Below are positions 25,201-37,240 of a stretch of 64,000 nucleotides of DNA, in pieces. The notes beneath the pieces are model-generated. The model ran no database searches, had not been told where the DNA came from, and saw only the letters and a list, made by a program, of their open reading frames with translations. How positions within the stretch are numbered: position 1 is the first letter of the stretch; each line of letters opens with the position of its first letter. This stretch comes from Plasmopara viticola (taxonomy: Eukaryota; Oomycota; Peronosporomycetes; Peronosporales; Peronosporaceae), in the NCBI GenBank assembly GCA_001695595.3, contig MBPM02000042.1:186001-250000 (forward strand), written 5' to 3'. The position numbers and the translations under genes are program-made.

Positions 25201-28060
25201 GCGCTTGAGGCAAAAGTTTGGCTTTGCGAAACGTCCCGTTACATCCCCCCGCATAAACAAACATTGCATATTGAAGGAGGAGAATTTGACTTGTGTACGA
25301 ACGACGGTCCGGTCACAAAAATGACAAAATGGCAGCAAAAAAAAAAGCCGGTCAACCAAACTATTAAGCAATGAGCACGTCAAACTTAAAGAATGTTGTT
25401 TCAAAGTTATATCTGGAAGCAAAACAAACAATGTGTGCTAGACTGTGCATATGAAAAGGCTGCACCTCCTACGAAGGGAAGAACTTGAAAGATCCTGCCA
25501 CATGTGAATAATTTAGGCAAGGAAGGATCTGGAGCAGCCTTCCGCTCTGACCCCGCGGGAGCGCGCGCCTATCGCTCTACCTCTCCTGGTAGTTTGCAAA
25601 AACGTTCTCCTTTGGAAAAATGCCGAGGGGTGGCGCAGGCGCTCTGTAAAATACTCGTTCGAATATCTGCTAAATAAGGCTGCAAAGAAACATCACTTAA
25701 GCGACCGCATACTAAATTTGCCTCATCGCCCACAATTACGTCTTATAATAAATTAGGCATACTGTCAGGCTCACCGGCTATGCGACTCCGTTTAAACGGC
25801 AGGTAATTCATTACCTAGCCGCTAGGAGCTAGGCATTGACCTGTTATTATGCTCACTGATTCTAGAAATCTGAAGAAAGAAGGCGGGGTCAAAGGTGTTT
25901 CCGTTGGACAAAGTCGCCAGCGCATTGGACAAGAGCCTATGTGACTCGTCCACTGGCAAGTATTGATTCAAGTTGTCTGATCCACTTGCATGCTATAAGA
26001 AAAAAGCACGCTTTAATGGCTGATCCAGGTCATGGCACCCTCATGTACTTTGCGTGCCGTGAGAACTTTCCGGAAAAAATCGCGCCTGACATAGATGATC
26101 GTACCTTTACCCAAAAAAGCCATTTTTCAGCACAATCTACCGGCGGCCTTGCGTGTGCGACATTGTGAGAAGTCAGAAGTCAAGGATAGTTTGAATCAGT
26201 AACGGGGAACTTTTAAGTTTCGTTTGTCACAACTAGGAGAGCCAACTTAGAGGTAATAAACTTCGAAAGTCCACAACTCTCAACACGTCGTTTCTAAGAA
26301 TCAAGTACAGTTTGCTCAGGTGCATGGTCGGAGATAATTTATCGACATATTTGCTTCGACATCACGCCAAGCTATACTCGTAATACACGCTCCCAGTGCG
26401 AGTACCATACGCCTGCGTGCGATCTAAATCGCGGCTCACATACTAAGCGCCGATTATTAGTGGATTCAGTATGTAATTTTTTTTGGTCAATTGTGCCCGG
26501 GCTGGCTCAGCAGATCCCACGAGCTTTTAAAAGTAAGATAAACGTGTCAAGCAACAAGAGTCTCATGGCTGCCGTGAAAGCGCCTACTATTTACAGCTCG
26601 ATCCGACGTGCTATTGTTTTTGGAGGTCAAGAAGCGATAAAAAGACGTCCCCTGCTTCACTTTTTTATTCATCACTACAAAGAAGAGCAGTCAAAATCTA
26701 CGCATCAGAGAGTACTGTCAGGTCTTTTTCTGACCATCAGGCTACGGCTTATTCGGATCGACTTTGGATTAGGATTGATGGTTCCTTTGGCCTTATGAGC
26801 CATACACGTTTTAGTTGAATTAACAGCCGCGTATCGTAGCTCAAGGTCTAAAAACTGCGTTGAATAGTTGCTATCTTTTGTAGTGAGCTTCAGAATCGGC
26901 TGACTTTTCAAATATCATAGCCAAGCTTCTAACCTTGTGCTCAATACGGTGTTGATTACAAGCACTATCAGTCACCAGATGACCACCCGTACTCGTCTGC
27001 TCAGCAAGGCTGAGCACGAAGACAGCGCTTTTGGCAGAGTACCGAGAATACCTCAGGCCTCACATGATGATCAGGGTCCTGTTGATCAAAACACCTCTTA
27101 GGTCTCCCCTCACAAATGATAAGGGCATCGACTAGTTTGGACCAGGTCGATGATGTACGCTAAACAATGCCTTTCCCGGATCTTTACAAATTAAGCAAGT
27201 CATATAAATTCACTTTTCTGAATATATCATTTTCTGCTCTAGCGGTAGGCAATTTGATAAAGCAGTGCTTATTCAGCTCTTATACACAACTTTGACTTTA
27301 TTAATTGACATTTCTTTATTGCTTTCCGTGGGTGAAGGCAATTGCTTCCCTTGCCCTGAGAATTGTATTCACCTTTTTTATGTGAAGTCTGGTAACCCAT
27401 TCTGAAGAAAAATGGTCCTTTATTTGAAAGCTAAGAGAGAAAAATTGAGTCTTATCTAAGAACTGTTCGTGCGTCGGAATTGGTGAAATTCTTGAGTGCC
27501 TTGGCCAAATTACCCAGTACGGATAAGAGTTTGCAAATTCTCGAGCCTCACATTTGACTACAAATCAATCGCACAAAATTACGCAGCACTCGATAGAGAC
27601 ATCATGCCTCACATAATGCGCAGTGTTTCGTCCAACGTTCTGGCATATACTTAAAAGCAAAATGAAGCATTTGGCAGTTATTACAGCCAGTAAGATGTTT
27701 TTGCAAAAAACGAGGCTCTTTGTGAAAACATTTTCATTAAACATGGCCTTCCAGGTACATTTAATTTAGACAGGATTGCGGTTTAGAATTGCACTCAAAA
27801 AATCATTTTTGATACATAGAAGACCGACCACAGACGGAGGCTTCCATCCTTTTTATGCCCGTGTTGACAATGACATCCAGCGAGCTTTAGGCAAAGTCAA
27901 TGTTTATGGGCTACAAAGCCGCTGGTATTAATAGGCTCCGCAATTCAAGTGTGAGCCGCAAACTCAAACATCTGGCAAATTATACAGGTTTTCACATTGT
28001 ATTTGTACATGCGGATCCACCGATACGCTGAGGAAACCCGAAAAATAGTTTTTTTCGATC
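22251..28060. other. repeat-rich gene desert
   Basis: Nearly 6 kb with no supportable gene. The longest open frame is 112 codons (26460-26798, plus) without a domain. There is a perfect 11-bp AT hairpin at 25136-25162 and a GC-rich patch at about 25,540-25,640. Several stretches read like fragments of retroelement protein but are too degraded to classify. Confidence 0.45.
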
Positions 28061-28330
28061 TCAATAATCTTCTATTGAAGCATGTACACCCACGAGTATA
28101 CCATACTTCGAATATACGTCATTCGGAACATGCTTCAGGTTATACAGCAGCCCCGAGCAACCTAAACTAAAGCATAATTTCTCGCCCACATCCGTCTGTA
28201 TCATGTTGCAATAACGTACAGCCAATAAATAGTCGGATGTGTCACAAAGGACACTTAACATTTTTGTCTTGTCCGACGAAGCCATCGCTGGAGGCCCTTC
28301 AAGAATCTCCTTGACGCTATCAAATCCAAT
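28061..28330 (-). mobile_element. probable gypsy RNase H remnant
   Basis: The minus strand reads VKEILEGPP then, after a short gap, LCDTSDYLLAVRY and a segment resembling the A-E-x-N-Y-x-x-x-x-K-E-L-L-A part of retroelement RNase H. The order and spacing match the start of Ty3/gypsy RNase H, although key residues are altered and no flanking pol is readable. It is a weak, motif-only call. Confidence 0.35.
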
Positions 28331-29275
28331 TTAATGCTAGATCTTTCGCCACCATTCAATCTTCTTTTGAATGGATAGGCTAAAATCCTTGCGAGACCAG
28401 CTGAACTTTAGCATATATTTCGTTAAGCGTACCCCTTATCTCAAATACATTCACAATCATGGCGTAGACCACGCCAAGACGAATATATCTTTCTTCGTGA
28501 TGTGCTCAGAGCTTACTGCTTCTTACAAAAACACCGATGTTTTTTTTATCTCCTCCATTACATTGACACATTTGTCAGTGAAAGCATGGGGTTCATTGAG
28601 CCTCATAGTTTACAAAGCCTGTTTCGGGTGGCCTCAATGGGCGGCCAGAGCTGCTTGATCTCCTTCCAAGCGACGTTGGACAAATATATTGTCCGGATGC
28701 TGGCTCGCCAAATGCCGCTTATGGTCTAATGAGCGTGGGACGCTTGAGCACCAAACAACTGCATGATGCGGGCATCGAAAATCTCCTTTATGACCGATTT
28801 CTTCGTCCAAATATCAGACGGAAAATAGCGACTAGCTCATGTTTATAATAGATTGAGCGGTGTTGTTGCTCTACACAACCGCCAAGTATAAAGAAGGTCG
28901 TGCTTTACAACAGCGTGTCCAGGTGCACGTTGTACATGCACTTATCTTAAGTGATGTATCAGGGATAAAGGTCTTCGCCACGCGGTGGTAAGACTCCTAG
29001 CGATTTGCTATGAAAGTTGCATTAGGAAAGTAAATGCCCCGAAAACGCTTTATTGTATGGCCGGAGAAGGCATTTATGAGCTAACACCACTCTCACTGCA
29101 GTAGCAATTACCTACGACACAGTCTCGTACCTCACTTCTCGATTTGGTGGGAATTTTGATGGCAGATGTTTTTTTAAAAAGACAGTCGCGCTAAGAAAAA
29201 TTTTTCTCGGTCATTGAAAATTTAGCTATAACCTCTGGAAAAGAACTCAATGTCTTTATTACCAGGTAAGATAAA
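28331..29275. other. no gene recognised
   Basis: Short open frames of 95 codons or fewer, with no domain. The last 200 bases are the upstream region of the exonuclease-like gene. Confidence 0.45.
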
Positions 29276-30314
29276 ATGACACCACCGTATCGACTAATGA
29301 ATGGCGCACATGGTGTTGCTGCTCTTTACGTCAGAAGTGGGCGCCGCTCGCTTGCGACGGCTGCAGCAATGGTAGACGAAACACCTGCTTTGCGAAGAAA
29401 GAGCCTGCTAGTCGATGGCAATAATGTTCTCTATCATTTCTACAATTCCGTGGCCACCGTCGAGCAGTGCGTAGCTTTGAACCTCAAATGTGCTTCTTCA
29501 TTTCTAATACTTTGTCAACGTAAATATGCATAGAAATGGATCCCGGACTGAAGCAGTGCACGGTCTTTTAGGTTTGTTGCGGCGGATGGACAAGACGCAT
29601 CGTCCCGAGCACATTTCAGTGGTTTTTGACTCGAGACAGCGGTCTACCATCAGAAAAATCATCCAACCGAGTTACAAGACCGACCGAACGCCAACGCCTC
29701 CTTCGCTCGTATCCCAATTTGCATACGCAAAAGAAGTTCTACACGCCGCCAGCGTCAACTGCATTGAGCGTCCGGGGATGGAGGCGGACGACATTATTGC
29801 CTCTTACTCGACCCAGTACACAGCTGCTGGCTTTGACGTCCTGCTCATTTCAAACGACAATGACTTTTTACAGCTAGTGCACGACGGCAACAATACAATG
29901 ACAGAGCCGCACACTACAGAAAGCAGTCGTCTTAACTCTAGCACTTTGCCTGATGCCAGTGTGGAGATCTACCAACCAATAAAGCGTCGGTACATCCGGG
30001 AACGAAACTTGAGGGGGAGGTTTGGATTGCATCCAAAGTTGCTTCCGGATTACCACACGCTGTGCGGCCATCAATGGAAAAGGATTCCAAAAGTAGACAA
30101 TATGACCGATGCGACAGCAGTGGACTTGCTCACCCAGTATGGCGGACTGTATCCGTTATTGCGTCAGCTAGACACACTTGGTGACCTTGTCTTACGCAAG
30201 ACGCTAAAGCAGAGCATCTCTTCGATCGAGTCCTCCTACCGCATGGTCAAGCTCGTTACTACGGTCACGCTTCCTGTTGCAATCGAGGAGCTCCATCGGC
30301 CCCAGCTGAATTAG
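29276..30314 (+). CDS. 5'-3' exonuclease-like protein (Pol I exo/FEN fold), probably mitochondrial, 323 aa
   Basis: Exons 29276-29466 and 29534-30314 with a 67-nt intron (donor gtgcgt). The fold matches the 5'-nuclease domain of DNA polymerase I: VDGNN near residue 45, VVFDSRQ, then YKTDR, GMEADDII, ISNDNDFLQL and an HxTH-like region. The first five metal-binding carboxylate positions (the D, D, E-x-DD and NDND motifs) are present. In the canonical G-D-x-x-D-N-I-P motif both aspartates are replaced (here GHQWKRIP), so the second metal site is missing. Residues 1-38 are Arg/Ala/Ser-rich with no acidic residue until about 34, like a mitochondrial presequence. Family members remove primers or flaps in organellar DNA; whether this protein cuts DNA is open. 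The first ATG was chosen; a later in-frame ATG exists at residue 8. Confidence 0.8.
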
Positions 30315-30568
30315 CACAATATATAGGCACCATAGATAGAGATTTTAGATGGAGGTGGATTAGAATTTGAAATGGACTATTCGACTTTCATATCGCCTGC
30401 CCTCTCACGGGTAAGCTCGTAGAAGGACAACCTTTCTGTCGTAAGTATTGACTTTCCAGCGTGTCCTATGGCAACTGTTAGCATTGATACAACTCTCTCG
30501 TCTTCGTTGCGGGCCGAGTCCGAGCCACCACTCTTCTGGATACCTACCGCCTGTTGCGATTTCGCCAA

Positions 30569-31446
30569 TCAAGACACTTTGTTGATCGTGGCTTCTTTTG
30601 GGTATTGCTGCGATCTGCTTTCTTTTGAAGATTGAGCACTTTTTGCACAAAACTCAAATATTTTGTTCAATTTGCTCTCATTGTCTGACTTGGCGTCGCT
30701 TGAGCCGGACGAGCTGGACGCGGCGGTATCAGTGTACAAATTTGCACCAATTAAAGTTGATTTGTCGACCGCTCCACTTAAGTCTACCCTTTTCTTGCTC
30801 GGTATCCTTTCTTTCTCTGCTTTATATTCCTGGTAACAAGGGGCCTACCTTGCATTAACATATCGAGTGCCTTGCGGTTCACACAGTCACCAGTGGACGT
30901 GTCAAGCTGTAATTGTCGGCCACCGACCACAAAAGTGTACGCATCCCGACCGTCATACCCCAGTAACTTGACGTCTGCAATGACAACATACATGAAAAAT
31001 CACCACAATGTATTCAAGAAAGATCGTTTACTCGGACCTTTTGGAGAAGCTTCCAGCACCTCCGTAACGCCGACTCCCATGATACGCACTCGCACAAATT
31101 CATTCGAATCGCCCACTTTTCGACATGACATGATATCCGTCACAACTTTGTCGCACATTCGCTTGGCCCCGAAAAAAACAGTGGCCGATGCACTGCATAT
31201 GGCTCCGCTTGTGGCTAGCACCTCCATTATGCTGACGCTAGCATCCGCTTGATACACGAGACTGCTAGACAGCAAAAGCGAGCAGTACATTTGAAGGCGG
31301 CTTCCTGCTCCTATCCAGTGCATCAAATATCCTCCACAATTTTGCACGACGGGAGTCTCGTGTATCTTGGACGGTTTCACCTCCGTCAAAGCCTTGACGG
31401 AATATCTTCGCGTCAGCGGGAACGACAAAGTAGCCGCTCGCCGCAT
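30569..31446 (-). CDS. two-helix mitochondrial membrane protein, TMEM70/TMEM186-like, 251 aa
   Basis: Exons 31446-31032, 30974-30849 and 30783-30569 (756 nt); introns of 57 and 65 nt. The start MRRAATLSFPLTRRYS is basic and looks like a mitochondrial targeting sequence. Two closely spaced hydrophobic helices (about residues 52-67 and 73-95) are followed by a basic segment and RVRIMGVGV, the arrangement of the TMEM70/TMEM186/TMEM223 group of inner-membrane respiratory-complex assembly factors. The C-terminal 90 residues are polar and Ser/Lys-rich. Family assignment is by pattern only. An in-frame ATG at 31491 would add 15 residues; 31446 is preferred because it gives the better presequence. 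The 3' end is convergent with the exonuclease-like gene (254 bp apart). Confidence 0.6.
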
Positions 31447-31520
31447 ATATTTCTTACAAAACAATCGGCACACACAAAATGTGTAGACCACCTTAACTAT
31501 AGTATTTATTCAATTCCGCA
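31447..31520. promoter_or_regulatory. bidirectional promoter between the TMEM70-like and USP genes
   Basis: The divergent starts at 31446 and 31521 leave 74 bp for both promoters, or 29 bp if the upstream ATG at 31491 is used. No named core element is visible. Confidence 0.45.
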
Positions 31521-33109
31521 TTGGCCATGACAGATTGGCGAGCCGCGCCCGCCGTCCGCACCAAAATTATTCGGTTTCCGTGGCTACTGCTGCTCTGGTG
31601 GACGCAGACAAAGCTTTGGCTACTTTGCTGGCTGAAGCATTGGGTGCAGCGTCCTCTTATGAGGCTAGCTATGGGAGTCGAAGATGAGAATGATCGACAG
31701 GACTTGACAATCGAGGATCAGCAGCAATTTGACGTTACTCTTCCCTATGGCCTCGTTAATAGCGGCAACTTGTGCTTTGTAAATGCTGTACTTCAGTGCC
31801 TTGCTGCTGTCCCAGGCTTCTTGGACGGTGTGGATCGCGCGCTGCGCATGCGCCCGCAGCTGCACATGGTACGGCAGATGGATGACTCCCAGTCTCAAAA
31901 GCTGCTAGTAGCCGAAGCGCTAGTTGATGTTTTGCAAGGAATCAAGCGTGATTATGATGAGGATGAGCCGGAGGCTGTAGTGGAAGTGAGAGCTAGACAA
32001 GCACGTCAAAGACAGATTCGAGACGACAACCAGCACAGAATGAGGCATTTCAGGTCAGCCACCAGTCGATGTACGTCCCTGGTATCTAGTGCTGCCTCTA
32101 GGCAGGAGCAACAGGATGCAGAAGAATTCTTAACATTTCTTCTCGAACTGCTGCACGGTCTTTTGCGTGCACCGGTGCAGCCAGTGCGTTCGGAAGAGGA
32201 GGAACGACGACGGTTTCTACTGACTGAACAATGGCTTTTGAAAAAGCTAGAGAGTTATGACCCAAATGATCCGAGATCCTACATGCAGGCTGTTGGTGAG
32301 TTCTTAATTAATACGAATGTAACAAGTATTGGAACCTGACAGAAAGTGTGTTTGTTGTGAAGCTGTTCTTGGTGAAGTGCGATGGAATTATTTCTTGCGG
32401 CAAAACTCGTCGGTAATAACCGACCTCTTTTCGGGACAGATTGTTCGCGGCTCTCAATGCTGCAGTTGTGCGAAACTTACATGTCTTCACGAAGAACAGC
32501 GGTGCGTTTATTTCTTTTTCTGCTGTCAAGATTGCTCGGTTAAAAATTTTTATTACTGCATACAGAGTCATTTCGCTTACAATCAGCACAAACGCGGGTG
32601 ACCAGACGTTGGCCAATTGTCTCGAACAGTCTCGTCATACCGAGCAGCTCACGAATGAAAATCGCGTGTTTTGCGACGGCTACTGCCAAGTTAAGACTGC
32701 TCGTCTTACGCAAACTTTGTTGCAGCGTGTGCCACCTGTGTTGACTTTCCGGTTGCAACGCTTTAATCATACACCTCTGGGAGGTCGTACCGAGAAGATT
32801 GACACTCGGGTAAGCTTTCCATGCGGAAGCGACGAATTACTGGACATGAAACAGAATTGTTTTTGTCGTGATACCGAGAAGCGCGCTGACTTTGAGCTCA
32901 TCGCCGTGTGCGCTCATCTTGGGGGATCACATGATTCTGGTCACTACGTTGCTTACGTGAGACATCGTGGTCTCCGTCAAAATAGTGGAAAGTCCGATCA
33001 GTGGCTTCGAATTGACGATGAAATTGTTTCTGGGATAGATATAATTAAACTTCGGGCTGAAACGGAGACCACTGCATATCTACTCTTCTACTCGCAAGTA
33101 GCCGGGTGA
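31521..33109 (+). CDS. membrane-anchored ubiquitin-specific protease (USP30/Ubp16-like), 478 aa
   Basis: Exons 31521-32295, 32363-32501 and 32587-33109; introns of 67 and 85 nt. A cysteine protease that removes ubiquitin from substrates. Residues about 17-43 are a Leu/Trp-rich membrane anchor. The Cys box is GLVNSGNLCFVNAVLQCL with catalytic Cys85; the usual Thr before it is Leu. A QEQQDAEEFL block follows. The finger region has CCSC and FCDGYC. The His box is GGSHDSGHYVAYV and the Asp/Asn box WLRIDDEIV. An N-terminal anchor with a compact catalytic domain is the layout of mitochondrial outer-membrane USP30 and yeast Ubp16, so a mitochondrial location is inferred. A 31-nt alternative for intron 1 is phase-possible; the 67-nt version is preferred for size and its ctgac branch-like site. 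Confidence 0.85.
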
Positions 33110-34408
33110 GCCTGTGAGGTTGAATAGCATTTTTTGGTGTAAATTAATCGATTCTTGAGGCGCTGCAGGATGCCCGAATCAAATATCGCGACAGACACAT
33201 ACAATATTTAAAAACTATATTAGCATTCAAAAGCAAGAGTGCGATGCAAATTCCGAGTGCGCAACTATTGCCCTCCCTTCGAGCTCATATTCTACTGTGA
33301 TAAAAAGTTTTTTTCTCGCAAGCTCATTCGGGCATGATGAATTCAGCGGCACGAGTATTTTGCTCACGACCACCTCACATTCGTACTGTACCGAATTATT
33401 TGTCCTTTTGTGCGTAGGATTGTATTTTAAATTCCAACCTCCAAATAAAATTTTCAAATCTCAAGACAAATACATAAAACAGGAGGCTATGTGTACCCAT
33501 ATTCCGACTACTTGAGCTGGTAGCCGGTTTTGAGCTCCAATCATATTCCGTGAGATCGTCACGCCGTGCGTAAGGGTGGAGCAACTCTTGAAAGTCGCTC
33601 GAGATCCTCTTTTCTGCCCAATCTAAATATACGACAGTCACACTGGCGATTTGCACGCGCAGGTGGTCGAGCTGATTTGTGTTCTTTTACGAAAGTTTAC
33701 GGGCTGACAAACCACAAATTTCGTTGCAAATCAAATCAGCAAAAGGATGCGCGGTAGAGGCTTCACCAACATTGCATCACGACAAACAAACGCAAGTCGT
33801 ATAGACACATATGTACTTAATGAGTGGTACCCGCACGACAAGGCAAATGTCAAAGCGGCGTTCAAGTGGAAGCGGCAACCTGCGCGTAGTGCTGCCAAAA
33901 ATTACCGGGCATGGAGCGGAAGTGCTAATTTTTTTAAATTATTATGACTGAAGCCATATGTTTGTGGATGAAAAAAGCTTTAAATGATCGTATTTTTCTA
34001 AGAAATTGTATTTGTACACCTACCACATGGGGAGCTCCCATGCAACATAACGAGCTTTTCAATTTGCAGCTGGGTCATATGGGTGCCAACGTTTTACAGA
34101 GCCACACGTCAGGATTATAAGACTCCAAACAGTTCCTTGAAATTAGAGGTGCGATAAGTTGCTTCAAGCGACAGTACTTACTGACACCAAGTATAAAAAA
34201 TTCACGTCCCTAATCTTCTGTCGACAAGTGCGCAATTTTTCAAGCCATCCGGTTCCAAATATTTGATGGCGCCCATCTTCAGCACCGGCATCTCATTTAC
34301 TAACGTGCCTCATCGAGTACAAGTCGAGGGGGCCACGCACAGTTTCCAAGGCGCTACTTGTCGCCAGTTACCACCATAGCCAAACCATTTGCAATCAACG
34401 TCGCCACC
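33110..34408. other. intergenic, no gene supported
   Basis: The 3' flank of the USP gene and the 5' flank of the next gene. Open frames up to 86 codons have no recognisable domain. Confidence 0.5.
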
Positions 34409-34870
34409 ATGTTGTTTGTCGATAAACGCCAGCCATTACCGCCTCAAGTTTCGGTCGGCCGTAAGCGCAAGATCGTGTTAAGCGATGACAGCAGGGAAAA
34501 GCGCGTGTGCTGCTCGTGGACCGAGCTCGAGTACGAGATGGTGCTGGAGGAAGCTACGTTAATGCGTGAGGAGCTAGAACTTTTGCTGTTCGTGGCCGTA
34601 GACCTGTGCCACGACCTATGCTATGACGACGCGCCCGTGCGCAACTTCTCTAACGCGCTGGAGCAAATCGGACATCTCATGGCCTCCTCGGAGCCCCTCA
34701 CGGTCCCACAAATTCGAGAAATGTGCCAGCAAATGCTTAGGATGATGCAATATTTATGTCAAACCCACTACAACCATTTTGCTCTCGTCGACATGCAGGA
34801 CCAGCTTCGAGGGTGCCGCAATCGCTTTATGCTATTCATTTGCAAGAACGCCGCTATAATTGGGCTCTAG
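34409..34870 (+). CDS. unrecognised intronless protein, 153 aa
   Basis: I do not recognise this protein. The start at 34409 is chosen because it sits in a perfect gccaccATG context; an in-frame ATG at 34358 would add 17 residues. Near the N-terminus is a basic GRKRK cluster followed by an acidic Ser-Asp stretch, a possible nuclear signal. The rest is predicted helical: a Glu/Leu-rich helix (YEMVLEEATLMREELELLL), then several Cys/Met-containing amphipathic helices ending near ICKNAAIIGL. No signal peptide, membrane segment or catalytic motif is visible. Codon use is more GC-rich than the surroundings, which supports coding. It converges on the formin gene, with 174 bp between the stops. A nuclear helical protein is the most that can be inferred. 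Confidence 0.6.
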   Translation: MLFVDKRQPLPPQVSVGRKRKIVLSDDSREKRVCCSWTELEYEMVLEEATLMREELELLLFVAVDLCHDLCYDDAPVRNFSNALEQIGHLMASSEPLTVPQIREMCQQMLRMMQYLCQTHYNHFALVDMQDQLRGCRNRFMLFICKNAAIIGL

Positions 34871-35044
34871 TGAGCAGCTACAATTACACTCATTTAATTT
34901 ATACACGCCCAAGTGATGCCCTGTATCATAACTAAGCTAGCAAACACGTAACATATTTTCTCTTGGTCTCGCCACGTCTGACAGTTTTAACTTTAACTTA
35001 TACAAAACGTTTCTGGCGTACTTGTTTCTTATTGTCGCCAACGG

Positions 35045-37185
35045 CTACGTAACTATTTCAGCTCGACACTGTCGCAACGCGCGGTTAAGAACGGCAAATC
35101 TATCCTTAACGTCTGAAGCAAATTGTGCTATCGCCTTCAGGTGCTGATCCAATGGCACGCTTGGATTCTCTTCAAACCACGATACGAACATGCGTTGCTA
35201 CAAACACGGAAGAAAATTGAAAAGAAGATAAAACGCAATGTGGTCAGTGTGAGATCGTACGCTTGCTTCCATTTTGTCGAAACTTGTTTGCACACCGCGT
35301 AACTTGTCATCGATTTCGTCGGCGAATTGATTAAATGCATCTTGTGCAAGTTTGGCATTAGCATCCGAGGAATTGCCGCTTGCTTTCGCAACGGATTGGA
35401 CGAGGAGATAACCCTCTCGAAGTTGGTTGAGCTCTGTCAGCAGGCCTCCCACGGACACACCCTTGCACTGTATGACGAGGTTAATCTCGTCGTAGAAATC
35501 TGCCAGCTCTCCATTGCTCTCAGTCTGCAAGAGACAACTCGACGTTAGCGTACGCTTGCTCGATCTTTTGGTACCAGTGCGAGCCGTACCCGAAGGACGA
35601 ATAAGAAACCGTCAAAAATCGTGGTCTTTCGATCGAAAGCCTTTGTATGATTCAAGCTATGTAGCGACTGCAGCGAGAATGCTGCTCGAAAATTCGCCAC
35701 AGATTCTTCATTCGCAAGATTGCCGAAATCTCGAAGAAGCCTCATCACTCGGCCAAATTTTGAACTTGAGCAAATCTGATTCAAAGCTCGAGTCACTAAT
35801 TCCACTAATTGTCTGCAAATGAAAAACGAAATGTTAGGGTCGTGCGCGAGTATCGCTCTGACATTATTAACGTTACTTTAGGTCTTCGGCACGAGAACGA
35901 AGTTCTAGTTTCAACAAGAGACATTGAAGCTTTTCTTTTACCATTGGAACCTTACGGATCATGACCAGAAACTGTTCACACTATAGAAAGACCATTAGAA
36001 AGATTTTGTAGCCGGAAAATCGGCTTATCGCGAGAACTTACGCGTCCTAGCAAGTTGAAATCTCCCGAAAATTCATCCAAAATGACCTGCTCAGCCACAC
36101 TAGGCCACATTGCTAACATGGTCTTGATATCTGTATCTTGCAGATACATTGCCGTCAGGATATTAATGTCTTTTGCCACTTGGGCGAAAGGAATCTTGAG
36201 ACGGCTCACGACAAACTCCAGATTCGTGCCTTTAGTTCCTTTCATCACTTGCACCTTTTCCGTTTTCAATGATCGACACGGATGTTCAATCGCCACTAGA
36301 AGGTCAGTATCGCTACCCGTCGACGCCATGGAATCACGCTCGTCGCTCTCCAACTTGTCGATATCTCTTACAAACAGCTCTTGAATTCGAGCTTGGGACA
36401 GAGCAGTGACTCGCCGATGTGCGTCCTCCTCGCTGCATTGAGTCCAAACAGACCCATTTGGTGTAGGAGGAGCTCGATCGGCTTTCAAAGCTGCACTCCA
36501 GTGCCACCTGCGACGCATCGTTTTCATCACCACTGCAGCACCCGACACGGTTTCAATGTCCCTTTCGATGCAAGTGGCTTCATCCAGAATAGGACCATTC
36601 AATTCGGCAGGGTTGAGTCCATTCTTGAGCATTTGCCTTTCTACAGCAGGGAGAGGAACTCCAACTTTTAACATTGTTCGATAGTGCGTCAGTCGATCCT
36701 CGGTCACTGGGGCTGGACAAGTATCAATGCTATCATGAGCTTTGCTTTCTTCTGAGCGTGTCTGTAACAAGTCATCTATTAAATAACAAAAAGGCGATGG
36801 CGATGTTATAGTCAACAGCGTCTCGTACTTTTTGCACAGGTTGATCCAAAATCTCTCTTTCCTCTTGATTTTGAATCAATCTCTTTGATTGCTCTGGTTC
36901 TTTCTCCCTCCAAGCTCTCGTTGGCTTTAAAGAGTCTCCCTTTGGCATTCAAATGAAAACACACCATTGAACTCGTTACTGTCAAAGTCACTATCTAATC
37001 GTACGTACACCAATAAGTCTCAAAATTCCGGCCTGGCTTTCCAGTTTTGGGGCGGCCGCCAAGCGAATTTGCGCTAGGAACATTATTTCGTCGAAGTCTG
37101 TGGCTTTGTCAGAGAAACAGAGAATGTTACTCTTTATAAAGTACAAGAGCTCTTTCGTCGTGCTCTTTCTCAAAGTTAAAGTCAA
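35045..37185 (-). CDS. formin homology 2 (FH2) protein, about 587 aa
   Basis: FH2 proteins nucleate and elongate actin filaments. Exons: 37185-37011, 36939-36829, 36775-36042, 35980-35877, 35812-35590, 35524-35261 and 35197-35045; introns of 53-71 nt, all GT-AG and in phase. Signatures include YRTMLKVGVPLPAV, RRRWHWSA (the lasso-like start of FH2), FVVSRLKIPFAQVAKDI, CEQFLVMIRKVPMVKEKLQ, LLRDFGNLANE, the DRKTTIFDGFL core and ADFYDEI near the end. No proline-rich FH1 segment and no room for a full GBD/FH3 region are seen upstream, so this is a short FH2-only form. The two most 5' exons are less certain; a start at 36967 within a shorter model is possible. It lies 55 bp downstream of COQ8 on the same strand. 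Confidence 0.8.
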
Positions 37186-37240
37186 GATTGAAATGCATAC
37201 ATTTTATAAAAATCTTTTTTACTATGCGGGGTGGTGACAG

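Noticed and set aside
27482..27494. ggtgaaattcttg, resembling an 18S rRNA core motif
   Set aside because: The match does not extend beyond about 13 bases; flanks are unrelated.
30820..30848. An apparent 29-nt intron in the TMEM70-like gene
   Set aside because: A 65-nt in-phase intron ending at 30784 is a better fit; together these cases remove the idea of a class of ultra-short introns.
32296..32326. An apparent 31-nt intron in the ubiquitin hydrolase gene
   Set aside because: A 67-nt intron ending at 32362 is also in phase, has a branch-like ctgac and is of normal size.
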